DNA from: Dendrophyllia cribrosa
Lineage: Eukaryota; Cnidaria; Anthozoa; Scleractinia; Dendrophylliidae
Length of the DNA stretch: 64,000 bases
Direction of reading: 5' to 3'
NCBI GenBank assembly: GCA_024195265.1
Contig: JAJLRJ010000005.1
Location: 48,354,394 to 48,418,393 of the forward strand
The translations under genes and the position numbers were made by a program. Below, piece by piece: positions 11,229 through 21,537 of this stretch; position 1 is the first letter of the stretch; the number at the start of each line of letters is the position of its first letter. Under the pieces are notes generated by a model that ran no database searches, was not told where the DNA came from, and worked only from the letters and a program-made list of their open reading frames with translations.

Positions 11229-11389
11229 GGACACCTCTATGGTACGGACACCTCTATCGTACGGACACCTCTATAGTACGGACACCTCTATGGTACGGAC
11301 ACCTCTATGGTACGGGCACCTCTATGGTACGGACACCTATAGTACGGACACCTCTATAGTACGGACACCTCTATAGTACGGACACCTGT
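11229..11389. repeat. 17-bp minisatellite
   Basis: About nine to ten head-to-tail units of GGACACCTCTATGGTAC, alternating GGTAC and AGTAC variants. There is no unique spacer, so it is not a CRISPR array. Confidence 0.85.
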
Positions 11390-12480
11390 TTAGACGTACA
11401 GAACACTACTGAAGAAAAATAAAACGAAGGCAAACGCAAACTACTTTCGACATCGTCTGTTTATCCCTTAACTCCCAGGAGTGACAAAAATCAAAATTCA
11501 AGAAAAAGTCCAAAATTTCATTTTGTAAAATATTCAAAAACAAATGGTACCTTGCAAACGTACTGCCGAAGAGGTTTCATTTGAATGGTCACACCATAGG
11601 ATTTCATCAACAGACTCAAAAGTTAGAACAAATGGTACCATGCAAAAGTACTGCTGAAGAGGTTTCATTTGAATGGTCACACCATAGGATTTCGTCGACA
11701 GACTCAAAAGTTAGAAGAACTGCACTACATGTCTCCATAATTGGACTCTGGGAGCCAAAAGGCTTAAAACTGCTCTCGTCAGTTATAATTTATGCCATTT
11801 CAATAACATAAAAACCTTGTTTTTACCTCATTTTCGCGCACAAATTGCTTGGAGGTGAATAGCACTTGGTATCCCGAGTTTTAGTAGCCAATCAGAGCGC
11901 GCTAACAACCCTATCCACTGTTTTAGTATATACTAAAAGAAATTATATAAAATGTTGTTCGGGGTCAAAACGTTCATGTTTGCTGTCTTGAATCGGTCTG
12001 AAATCTAAATTAGCTTTTCGTTTTTGCTCTGCTTCCATGCAACGACTTCGAATTCTCGGCGAAATTTGGCACATGGAACATTGTAAGATGTTCGATACAT
12101 TTCACTATGTAACCATCTTATGACTTTTTTCAGTTTTGCTGGGTTAGTTTTATAAAGCTGCAAGCGGCAAAACCAGCAAGAGTTAGATTGAATCATTCAG
12201 TTTCGACAATTCTATTTCACCTTCAAGGGCCTCTCGTTTTAGGGTAATTTAGTTGTACACACAAATAAAACACAAGACAAATAAATGTACAGTAAGCAAA
12301 AAAAATACTTCAATAAAGAGGCAAATCACCGTTAATATAAACAACCGGCTCAGGACAGACATTAAAAGTGTTAAAGTACAAGATGTTGAAAATCATCATT
12401 TTCGTGCTATATTATCTCACTGTTTTAGTAGTATACTAAAACTTCGCGGCCCGGTAAATATCCACCACTAATCACCTCCA
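11390..12480. other. Gene-free; 88-bp tandem pair
   Basis: An 88-bp unit beginning CAAATGGTACC is repeated twice at 11541-11716. The remainder is AT-rich with short open frames that show no coding character. Confidence 0.5.
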
Positions 12481-12615
12481 GGACGCGATTTAGGAGGCAC
12501 GAACCTCATTAAAAAATATTTCAGTCAATCGAACGTCTTGTCCCCTATTCTTCCAACCCTCTAACATGACAAGCCAGAAAAGTGATATGAGGTTCGTGTC
12601 TCCTAAATCGCGTCC
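12481..12615. repeat. Foldback hairpin element (135 bp)
   Basis: Outer arms of about 28 bp (GGACGCGATTTAGGAG... and its complement) surround a short unique centre. It looks like a very small MITE. No gene. Confidence 0.65.
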
Positions 12616-13000
12616 AATATTTAACTGTTAACTATTAAAATAGATAAATAAGTGAATAGAGGATGACACTTAATAGTCTTGTAAACTAGTAACCCTCGAT
12701 TTCATATTGAATTGGAATTTAAAATTATCAGGGAAAACAATTGACCAAGGACAACAACGAACTTACACTGAAATTGGCGGTAGTGGTACGCTATCAACCA
12801 CTGCTCCTTCTCCCCCACCCCCCTCCCCCAAGTAAGCTTGCACGCGGGCTAACTGTCCCATCCCTGTTCAGTACACTATTCACTGTGCCTGCTGCACAGG
12901 GTACCAATCAGGTTGCCTCGCAGGATCTCGCAGGATTCCTTAACATGAAGCGACTAAGAGTATTACTACCGCCCCCCCCCCCCCCCCACCCCTCCCCTCC
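12616..13000. other. Gene-free; C-rich run
   Basis: No gene seen. A poly-C run near 12972-12987 may be assembled imprecisely. Confidence 0.5.
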
Positions 13001-13160
13001 TCTGGATGGGATGCTAGTCCATCGGAAGGTTACCCCCAGCATTATGTCGTCGGTACCCATTAATACACCGGTATAGAGAGAGACAACATGGAGCAAAGTT
13101 TCTTGTCTAAGAAAACAACACAAGTCCGACGCGCTAGCCACTAGACCACCGCGCCTGCAC
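13001..13160 (-). repeat. tRNA-headed SINE, 5' part
   Basis: On the minus strand it begins GGCGCGGTGGTCTAGTGGC, a Pol III A-box-like start, and reaches GATGGACTAGCATCCCATCC, the motif that is amplified at 6543-6900. It is truncated beyond 13001. Confidence 0.55.
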
Positions 13161-13584
13161 AATCAAAGGGTGCCATGCAAATGGTACACTCCAGCATCAA
13201 ACGACATAAATGCTGAATAACATCCCCAAATATTAACATCAGAAGTAAGTAAATATCCTGCAACCAAACATTGTTTTTTTCTTAATCTTGGTTCCAGACC
13301 CAACAACAACAATTTATTCAACAACAAACAATCACAACAATGTATTCTTAGTATAATAATGGAAGAGTTGAATGATTTGTTTGCCCTGCAAATAGCTGGA
13401 ACGCTAATCGGGGCGGGGCAAAACAAGTACATGAATAATACAGTTATCTACAAAATCAAAAACCTTATACTATTGAAAAGCCTTGCAGATTGCACATAAT
13501 AATGAATAAAAAACACAGAAGTTAAGTGATCTAATTGAGTTAAGAACAAGTGGTCTCAGACTATAGTAAGTGCATTTATGTACT
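13161..13584. other. Gene-free
   Basis: Short CAA-rich stretches only. The open frame on the minus strand has no recognisable content. Confidence 0.45.
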
Positions 13585-13810
13585 TACTTTATTAATAATC
13601 ATGGAGATTTGAATATAGTCATCCTCCTTTTCTAAAATATTGAATAGCAATTTGCGGAGAGCTTTTTTGAAAGCATTCTTAGGAAGATCCGTTATATAGC
13701 GTGGTATCTTATTCCACAGCTTTACTCCGAGCCGAGAGAAAGAATTGTTTAGTATTTCTAGTCTGGAACATTTAACATAGAATTTTCCAGATGTAGACGA
13801 TCGTGTATTG
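13585..13810 (-). pseudogene. LINE reverse transcriptase, C-terminal fragment
   Basis: On the minus strand about 70 codons read as the tail of a non-LTR retrotransposon ORF2: a conserved LWNKIPRYITDLP block (tryptophan plus 'IP' motif) followed by a basic helix KKALRKLLF. The 5' part is absent, as usual for 5'-truncated LINE copies. Confidence 0.6.
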
Positions 13811-14591
13811 TATTATTATGAACCACTATTATGAACCATATAAACAGTTTTCAAACACTGTAACGGTTACTTTTGAAAATGTTTGTTGCTTACCATATAT
13901 ACGAAATGTCAAGTTTATTATAAAAATGCGTTGGTTTTCCATGTTTATCACCGCTGTTTATGTTTTATTTATTTTTTACTATACCTCCCTTTATAATTAA
14001 ATGCCTCCGCAAATCTGGAATAGACTACAAAGCAAGTAACTATATTTTTCCTAAAGGATCGCGAAGACCTGAAAGCGCTGTTGCTCGCGTGTGAGCCTAG
14101 CGCGCACCCTGCGCAATTTTGCGAACCGCGGCCATCGACGCGTCGTTTTGCGAAACCAAAATGGCTGCCAAACACTAAATGAACTAAATTCAGCTTGCGC
14201 TCGCCCGCCAAAAATACGATGCAATTTTGGCTACGGTCACTCACTTACACGTATTCTTTAAACTCGCTCCACCGTTCATTGTCAAAGTTTTTCATGCAAG
14301 TAGCATGTTTCAGGCGTTTATATAGAGGAGATAAAAGGAGTTCTAGCCTGCGCGCAGACATCTTCTTGGGTATCTCTTATTTCCTTCCCTCGTCGTAAAG
14401 AAAGGAAATAGGTGTAGGGTAAGCCGGGTCATACCCCCACCCAAAAATCTACAGAGTACCTTCCCGGGTGTAAGGAGGAGTGTTGCGTGACGATCGAGGT
14501 AACGATTGAGGGGAGACTACAAGCATTTAAATCTGCAAATGACCGCAAACGATAATGCTGCTAACAGTATACGTTGGATCTGCGAGAGACC
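13811..14591. other. Gene-free; CpG-rich patch
   Basis: A GC- and CpG-rich patch at about 14070-14240 could be a promoter or a repeat fragment. No supported gene. Confidence 0.4.
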
Positions 14592-14669
14592 TAGTCTCCC
14601 ACGCAACCGTTATTTGTCTCGTCACGTTGTCTTGCGTGACGAGACAAATAACGGCTGCGTGGGAGACTA
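14592..14669. repeat. 78-bp near-perfect hairpin
   Basis: Arms of about 34 bp beginning TAGTCTCCCACGCA with one or two mismatches around a loop of a few bases (TTGTCTT). A very small foldback element. Confidence 0.75.
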
Positions 14670-15499
14670 CGAGAGACAATGAACAAACATACAATGAACT
14701 GCAGGGCTGATCTGACTACATTGTACGTAAAAAAGTAGACTTTGCGAGACACCATCACGACAGAAACCGATAAAGTAGGATCGCAACCGTGGACAGCTGT
14801 TTCGTTGTTATTGCAACTCTTCAGCACGGAGATGCGAACTAAATGACACCCGCAAGAATGCCAGCGCAAATAGATTACACAATGACCCGTTCACCATATC
14901 AGGTTCTGTACTATGTACTCGCTTGTCGCCCGAATCACGGGTTGCCACATCACGTGTTCCTTGTAGACACACTGATGTTTCCGCGAAAATGGTTTACCAA
15001 ACGAAACGAAACAAAATTAGAGCCTAGTCACAGGTTAAACTAAGTTACTGACACTTACACTGACCTCAGCGATCAGCCAAACTGGAACCTCGCGAGGAGT
15101 CCGCGCGTGAAAAAGCGCAAAAGCGTTCCGGGAACAAGCCTGGGAACTAATACAGCAAAGAAAGGGAGCAGGAGTTGTGAACTAACACCAAATTCAAAGA
15201 TGGCGCGCTGGCGGCATGGTTCTGTTTGTCATGTTTCGTCTATTTTCGAAGGTTTGTTGTGATTAATTTGTATGGTTTTCAACGTAAATTGTTTGAGTTT
15301 TAGATACTATTTTTTCTAATGTTTAAAAAGTGGCAAATGCATTTGTTTTGTTTCCGTTGCAATCAATTTTAGGGTGACAAATTCTGTAGTGAAATATTCG
15401 ACAACCCGAAGTGAAAGTTTAACATTGTACCCGAAGAACAAGATGGGCTCACAGTTCCCAATATTAAATGTTTCCTTGAAAAATTATTTAATTATTACC
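14670..15499. other. Gene-free
   Basis: No gene supported. A small CpG-containing stretch near 15180-15215 includes AAGATGGCGCGC, a string seen in promoters, without further support. Confidence 0.4.
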
Positions 15500-15645
15500 A
15501 TTCTTATTCTCATACGGAAATTTGTTTGTTTGTTGGTTTACTCGGAGATACTAGCTCCTTCGAGCTATTCTAAATCCGAATTTAAATATAAAGTTTTATG
15601 TAAGCTTATGTATGTAAGCTTATGTATGTATGTTGGGGAAAGATT
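15500..15645 (+). repeat. LINE 3' tail remnant
   Basis: Ends in (TATG)n repeats after GAGATACTAGC...CCGAATTTAAATA, closely like the LINE tail at 26440-26520. Only the 3' end survives. Confidence 0.55.
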
Positions 15646-15689
15646 TTGTTTTGGGCAAGTGAAAACAAATTGATGAACTCCCCGGGTAT

Positions 15690-15800
15690 CCAATCGATGA
15701 TTGGAAAAGAAATCGATAAATTGATATCAATCGATAAAATTAGCTTAGTTATTGATATCGATTGGTATTGATCAATCGATGATCAATCGATAGTTCTTCA
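15690..15800. repeat. ATCGAT-rich short repeat
   Basis: Many overlapping copies of ATCGAT and GATATC, with local palindromes. No coding content. Confidence 0.6.
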
Positions 15801-15818
15801 ACCCTTAGCCTTATTTTA

Positions 15819-16604
15819 CAGTGGATTTCAGCTTACTTTGGCTGCACTGGTTGCCAAGTTTGTTGGGAAATTTGGAACTACATTGCGAAGTTGTTAATTA
15901 CATTAATTTTGTGAGTTAGCCAACCAAATTGCAAACTTTGAAATGAAGTTGGCAACTTTGTGCCAATGAAGCTTGTTAAGTCTGAAGTACATGTAATTTT
16001 TTCTTTCACTATTAATTTTGCAAAGTCAAACCAATTTTTAGCTCTGGGTGGTTTTCTGTAAGGATATTTTGTGGGCAAGCTTGTAAGACATCTATAAAAC
16101 TGGCGATGATCTAAATATTTTTCGAGGCGAGATTATGTAAGATGCATGCCACTATTTCAGTTGTGGTTTTGAATTCGACCAACATATAAATATATTATCT
16201 TCCATGTTCACTTTAAATATCTTGCAATCTTTGCTTGTGCTGTTGTCTGTTGTTTATATTATATATCACATAGCTAGATTTAGCTTCAGCGGAAAAAATG
16301 GAGCAATATTACAATTTCTGAATCAATGTTTTGAAATACTGAATGTAAACAAAAATCTTGCCCAGTCAATTTCCTTTTGTCTGGTGATCTGACAAAAAAA
16401 AATGTCCTATTTTTAAAAACAGCATCACAGCAACTTTTGAGTTTACCAACTTCTTTACTCTGAGATCGAGAACTTCAAAACAAATTTTGCATTATTTGTT
16501 TGGCTAACTGACAGATTTAATTGGCAAATTAGCAAATGAATGTGGTTCCAATTTTCCCAATGAACTTGGCAACTGATGCGGCCAAAGTAAGCTAAAATCC
16601 ACTG
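15819..16604. mobile_element. TA-flanked MITE with long inverted repeats
   Basis: 786 bp with TA on both sides (15817-15818, 16605-16606). Ends are CAGTGGATTT and its complement, and the inverted similarity runs about 70 bp inwards (TTGCCAAGTT...). Tc1/mariner-type target site. No transposase. Confidence 0.75.
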
Positions 16605-16883
16605 TAAACAAATCATAATATTGGGTTGGAGCTTTATCCTTTCCAGCTCACTACCAAGAAGATGTTGACAAAAACCAAGTCAGAAACGGGAAAAACGTTC
16701 AACTGTTTTGTCTCTCACTTGGATGTTTCAGTAGCTATTTTTAATTTAAACATATGAAACCAGGCAGTTTTATGTATACACCCACTTTCCATAAACCCAA
16801 CAGGAGTCTAAAAGTATAAAAAGAAAGTTTTTGACAGGGGAAGTGTGGGTATTAAATATTCCATATTTAATTAAAATTTTTAC

Positions 16884-17000
16884 TTGCTGAGGTTTAGCTT
16901 TCCTTTTATCTTTCAAAGCAGAAATGACATCTGTCAAAGAAAGGTTATTTAAAAGTGCCTTGTAATCCAATCGCCCCGTGCACCTTCCTGATTGCTCCAT
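16884..17000 (-). CDS. Possible host exon
   Basis: Minus-strand frame from MEQSGRCTGR to ...KPQQ, 39 codons, followed by GTAAAAAT as a possible donor; a possible acceptor CTAG lies upstream. Not recognised. Weak evidence only. Confidence 0.2.
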
Positions 17001-17404
17001 GTTGTTTAGCAATATGAAACCACCAAGCATGCTCTCTAGATTCTAAGGTAATCATGGGCACAAAGTATTGCATGAACAAAATGACTCGAATTTCTTGTAT
17101 TGCAGGACATGCACACATTTAAACATGTCTGGACAATTGTGCATACATATACATGTTAAATATGGATTGGTTTTACATGTATCTCTAAGATGCACTGTAC
17201 TTTGAGGTGTAATGATGGGGGAGGGGTTCATGCTTTTAAATACCCTTCCCTTGTAAAAAAAATAATGATCAAGTTATTAAGTTACATGCAGTTTTCCACT
17301 AGTTTGGGAACCAAGGTATTAACATTGTAGTTTACCTTACATGTACATCCATTCACAATTTAAGCTTCAACATCTTGAACTGATCACTTGTAGTGTATTT
17401 TCAG

Positions 17405-17495
17405 GAGAGATCATTTGGTTATAAAGTGGAGTTGAAAGGAGAAGAGCAAACCAGCAGAGAGCAATCTAGAAATGAATCAGGAGCAAACACCGAAG
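17405..17495 (+). CDS. Probable internal host exon
   Basis: 91 bp between an acceptor (TGTATTTTCAG) and a donor (GTAAGAAC). One phase is open through all 30 codons and begins ERSFGYKVELKGEEQ; it is polar and charged. The family is not recognised and neighbouring exons were not identified. The tight match to splice consensus at both sides is the main support. Confidence 0.4.
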
Positions 17496-17680
17496 GTAAG
17501 AACTTTCAATTGACATTATACAATAACTCTTGAAAAAAAATGGTGGCTGCATGACCAAATTTCTAAATTTCAGCAATGGGTACTAATAAAAAAAATTAGG
17601 ATCAATTTAGGAAATACATGTAAGTTAGGGCTCAAAGTTTATTTTTTCTTTGGGCCGAGCACTTGTGCTACCCAGTCTCA

Positions 17681-17918
17681 ATAGGCCTTATGCACGATGA
17701 CGTCACCATCTCAAAATTCACCACCAAGCCTCATTTGTACAAAATTCTTTGCAAACCTTTGACAAGTTCAAGTTGTTTTGAGTGGGTATTCTTTTCAACT
17801 TTGTTTCTTTGAGAATACATTGATGAGATTGTCACAGGTTTACACTTCGAAAGCGAGGCTTGGGGGTGAAATTAGCTACATGTAGTCTGACATACCTGTT
17901 AACATGCATAAGGCCTAT
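17681..17918. repeat. MITE-like inverted repeat
   Basis: Termini ATAGGCCTTATGCA and TGCATAAGGCCTAT about 240 bp apart. No gene. Confidence 0.5.
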
Positions 17919-18763
17919 TTGAAGTCACCCAGCTATAATTTTAGGCAAACATCAAAAGTGTTTGTGTGGTCAGTGGGATTAACTCTTTAAGCCCCAAAAG
18001 TGATGAGCAGCTGATTTCCCCATTTACTATTGTTCTGGCTCTTCCACCCTCCACACTCCCCCATAAACGGACCTGTTAGTATCAGACACAACAAAACATT
18101 AGCTTGTTATGCTGGAGATTAAAATAACTCTTATTGTGCTGGATGAAATAACAGAGGTACATGTACAAAGGCCTCCTACATGTACATGTAACTCTGATCA
18201 ATCACAAGATACAACATACAAACAGAATAAACTCTAGGAACTTTATACAATATATTGGAAGAAGAGAGAGACAGACAGAAAGAATGGCATCCTCAAAAAG
18301 AGGTGGCTGAAGAAACACTATCTCACAAGTCATGCTAATAGCAGTGCTGAGAAAAATTAATAACTGATTCTATCATTTTAGCAGCAATCATTTACATATC
18401 AGGATTACTTTAGATAAAATTATTACAAAACTAGAACACAAACTACAGCAATAGCACACAGACTACAGCATAAATAAAATAATTTCTAAATGGCTCTGGT
18501 AAGCATGAAATGCTCCTGTCAATATCACAACTAGAGTTTTTTTTCCTGCCAGTACATTACATTCAAAGTACATGATTGTATCAACAACATTGAGCACAAC
18601 AGGCCTCAGTGTTACAGCCTTTAAAATTTTGATCTAAAAGAAAAAATAGAGAAAAAAGTGCACGTTTTCCCGTTTCAATTTTTCTCAGTGCTGGAAATCC
18701 CTATAAAATAGTTTATAGAAATGTATAATACAGACTGTAAATTACTGCATCTAACCACACTGC
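17919..18763. other. Gene-free, downstream of the DIRS element
   Basis: AT-rich with ACATGTACATGTA strings. It may contain the non-coding end of the DIRS element, but its terminal repeats could not be located. Confidence 0.45.
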
Positions 18764-19693
18764 CTACATGTATACAATAAAATAAAGGCTGGACACTTTC
18801 AAATTTGTTCCAGGTGGGGTTTTTATGTACCTTTCGAAACAGTCCGAGGACCATCGCCCTAAAACTTTAATGAGCCAAGGAGGTAAATTGGCTGAAGCAG
18901 CTGTGGTAGCCGCACCTATGCGAAAACTGTGGCCTGCAAATTCACTTGAATCAAGCCCTCCCTTAGAAAGTAGATCTCTAGTCTCACTTGTGAATTTTCC
19001 CCGAGTGAGGAAGGAACCAGATTGAAAGGTAAACAGGGGCCCGGAGTCAGGGAAAGGGGTACGGGACTCTATGTAGGCTAACATGGCAGAAATGGGGCAC
19101 AAATTAGAGTTTGCCCTCCCAATAACAACAGTTTGCCCTTTCCTAAAGGGGTCGGTTTTAGAGACCTTTAGTCGAACCAGCATATATATGGGGAAAGATT
19201 GAGGCATAAACACTAAGTCTGATATTGAAAGGTGGCATTCAGGATTAAAGTTGGAATTGCAGGTAAGTTCCCCAATACGAAGGAAACCAAAAAAGGCAAG
19301 TGTCATAGCTGCCCAAACCATTATGGAGTCTTTGTTGGTCGTGAATTTAACATTAAGGAGGTGATAAAATAAGTTTAAAATGTGCAATGTTATGGGTCTC
19401 CGGGTTTTGGAGTTGACTCCTTGAGAACGCTTTATCCCACGGAGGATGAGCTGCAAGCGAAGGAAGGCTGACAGGTCGAGTGCATAACCATGGCTCGAAT
19501 GATAGTGCTTTATGGCAGATAAATAGTTTTTGATGGTGCTGTGCTGCACTGAGCGTGCCATGTGCACTGAAAAATCAATCAAAATATCCTCGGGTATGGG
19601 AAATGTGGGTGTTAGTCCCTTTTGTGAGCAGAAGGAGTAAAACTGGCGCATGCCAGAATTGTATGTTTTCTTACTATTCTGTGCGAGGGCCAT
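18764..19693 (-). CDS. Tyrosine recombinase of DIRS element
   Basis: 309 aa. The N-terminal SAM-like DNA-binding domain (NSKKTYNSGMRQFYSFC) is followed by the catalytic domain with FLRIGEL (first Arg), a Lys in LKVSKTDP, HSFRIGAATTAA (His-x-x-Arg) and ILGRWSSDCFERYI (Trp and nucleophile Tyr). All key residues appear present. It would insert the circular cDNA into DNA. The frame is open upstream of the ATG at 19693 towards the end of the RT ORF, which lies 26 bp away in another frame. The two may have been one polyprotein before a small frameshift, or be expressed separately. Confidence 0.85.
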   Translation of the reverse strand: MALAQNSKKTYNSGMRQFYSFCSQKGLTPTFPIPEDILIDFSVHMARSVQHSTIKNYLSAIKHYHSSHGYALDLSAFLRLQLILRGIKRSQGVNSKTRRPITLHILNLFYHLLNVKFTTNKDSIMVWAAMTLAFFGFLRIGELTCNSNFNPECHLSISDLVFMPQSFPIYMLVRLKVSKTDPFRKGQTVVIGRANSNLCPISAMLAYIESRTPFPDSGPLFTFQSGSFLTRGKFTSETRDLLSKGGLDSSEFAGHSFRIGAATTAASANLPPWLIKVLGRWSSDCFERYIKTPPGTNLKVSSLYFIVYM

Positions 19694-19719
19694 CCCCAGG
19701 TAAAATTGGGCTTCTCCAC

Positions 19720-21537
19720 TTAAAGACGGAGTAGGCAGGCTGGGATGGGGTCTGGAGAGGCACTGAAGTGGGGAGCTAGCTGACGAAAGCGCTCCATCTG
19801 AAACCGAGAAAGAGAGTCTGCAATATTATTATGTTTCCCAGGGACATGCACTGCTTGAAAGTAAAAGTTGTGTCTCAATGTACAGAGAGTAAGGTCCCTA
19901 ACCAAGTCCATAACCCTAGGAACTTTAGCCCTCCGAGAGTTAATAACCTCTACCACTCCTAAGTTGTCACAGTGAAACTTGATTCGCCTGGATGTCCACT
20001 GGTGCCCCCACAAATGGCAAGCAACTACAATGGCAAATAATTCTTGCCAGAGAATGCTCATTCCAGGAGTTCCCAAGTGTTGATGGGGTGACCACTTTCC
20101 CTGGAACCATCTAGTTTGAAAATATCCCCCATAACCAATAGAGCCTGAGGCATCTGTAAATAGAGAAAGGGTGTCCGAGGTGTCCCACAGGGAAGATAAG
20201 AACAGCCCTATACCATTCCACTGCTCAATGAACAAGCTCCACATATCCAGGTCTTTGTAAAAACCAGATGTGAGCTTAATGTGGTGATGGGGTTTTTTGA
20301 TGCCTCTCGTGAGGGCAACCATTCGCTGTAGGAAGGGGCGTCCCGGGGGAATCACCTTACATGCAAAATTTAAAGTACCAATCAGAGATTGAAGCTCCTG
20401 CAGGGTTGTCGATCGCTTGGATCGAAACTCGCAGAGGGCGGTTTTAATCCGCTCAATCTTGTCTTCTGGCAGCCTGGCTTCCATTTGATGTGTATCTAAA
20501 ATTATTCCCATGAACTGGAGAACTTTGCAGGGGCCCTCCGTTTTGGCTGCTGAAATAGGGATGTTAAGGGTCTTGAAGGACAAGATCATGCTAGAGAGAC
20601 TTGCCCGACAGAGCGAATCGGCAGGTGCAGTGGGAGCTGGAGGTTCAACTAAAAGGAAGTCGTCCAAGATGTGGCAGACAAAGGATATGGCACAGTTGTT
20701 TTGCAATATCCACTCGATGGCATCGGAGAGCTGGTTGAAGATAAATGGTGCTGAACGAAGCCCGAAAGGGAGCACCTTGTCAAAATAATAATGCCCGTTC
20801 CAAAACGTGCCCAAAAGTTCCCAATCTTCGGGGTGGACAGGAAAAAGTCGAAAAGCTGATTCTATGTCAGTTTTGGCCATAAAACAATCTGCCCCAAACC
20901 TCTGGATAGCCCTAATTGCATTATCAATGGTGATGTATTGAAGGGAAAAGTTATCCTTGTCGATAAAATGGTTTATGCTTGAGGTCCCTGATTTGGGGAA
21001 GGACAAATGAAAAATGGTTCTGAATTTGTCTGAATGTTTTTTGGGGACAAGGCCAATAGGGGAGACCTGGAAATTCCTAAACGGGGGGGAATGGAAGGGG
21101 CCCACGGTACGCCCTTTGTTCACTTCCTCAGCTAGATTTGAAGTGACGACCTCAGGGTTCAGGGAAGCAGTAGGCAAATTCTTAGAAAAACGAAAATGTC
21201 TAGGACCGGAGTAGCCAATCCTAGCCCCCTCCCTCAGTTCTAAGCACAGTTTATCAACAAATTCCCTATTGGGGTGGTTACTGAGAGCATACTGTAAGTT
21301 TAAAACATTGACAGGGGTAACAATGCCCCCATAACTATTTGCCACGGTGGCGGTTCCCAGAGCCATGTTGCTCGCTGTGGGGTTTCCCTGCCCTTGGGGA
21401 TGGCTGCTTATCGGGTTCGAAACTGTCAGGGCACCGTATCCCGGGGTGATCCCGTCCACAACCCTGCTTGTTGCACTTGTGTGCATAGGGGCAGGGGGGT
21501 CCTTGCACAGGGGAAACCCTTGTTGAAATTGTGGCAA
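19720..21537 (-). CDS. Reverse transcriptase-RNase H of DIRS element
   Basis: 605 aa. RT fingers and palm: KFRTIFHLSFP, FMAKTDIESAFRLFPVHP (first catalytic Asp), LPFGLRSAPFIFNQL, and CHILDDFLLV as the LDD-type catalytic pair. RNase H follows: LFTDASGSIGYGGYF (Asp), LWQELFAIV (Glu), FHCDNLGVVEVI (Asp), ending HNNIADSLSR. It copies the element RNA into DNA. The first ~70 residues overlap the Gag-like ORF in a different frame and look atypical, so the true start may be further in or the region may be frameshifted. Confidence 0.88.
   Translation of the reverse strand: MPQFQQGFPLCKDPPAPMHTSATSRVVDGITPGYGALTVSNPISSHPQGQGNPTASNMALGTATVANSYGGIVTPVNVLNLQYALSNHPNREFVDKLCLELREGARIGYSGPRHFRFSKNLPTASLNPEVVTSNLAEEVNKGRTVGPFHSPPFRNFQVSPIGLVPKKHSDKFRTIFHLSFPKSGTSSINHFIDKDNFSLQYITIDNAIRAIQRFGADCFMAKTDIESAFRLFPVHPEDWELLGTFWNGHYYFDKVLPFGLRSAPFIFNQLSDAIEWILQNNCAISFVCHILDDFLLVEPPAPTAPADSLCRASLSSMILSFKTLNIPISAAKTEGPCKVLQFMGIILDTHQMEARLPEDKIERIKTALCEFRSKRSTTLQELQSLIGTLNFACKVIPPGRPFLQRMVALTRGIKKPHHHIKLTSGFYKDLDMWSLFIEQWNGIGLFLSSLWDTSDTLSLFTDASGSIGYGGYFQTRWFQGKWSPHQHLGTPGMSILWQELFAIVVACHLWGHQWTSRRIKFHCDNLGVVEVINSRRAKVPRVMDLVRDLTLCTLRHNFYFQAVHVPGKHNNIADSLSRFQMERFRQLAPHFSASPDPIPACLLRL

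Noticed and set aside
11229..11389. Regular 17-bp repeats that could suggest a CRISPR array
   Set aside because: The units are head to tail without unique spacers and the context is a eukaryotic genome; it is a minisatellite.
12741..13076. 111-codon frame with proline-rich tail
   Set aside because: The prolines come from a poly-C run and the end overlaps a SINE; no coding evidence.
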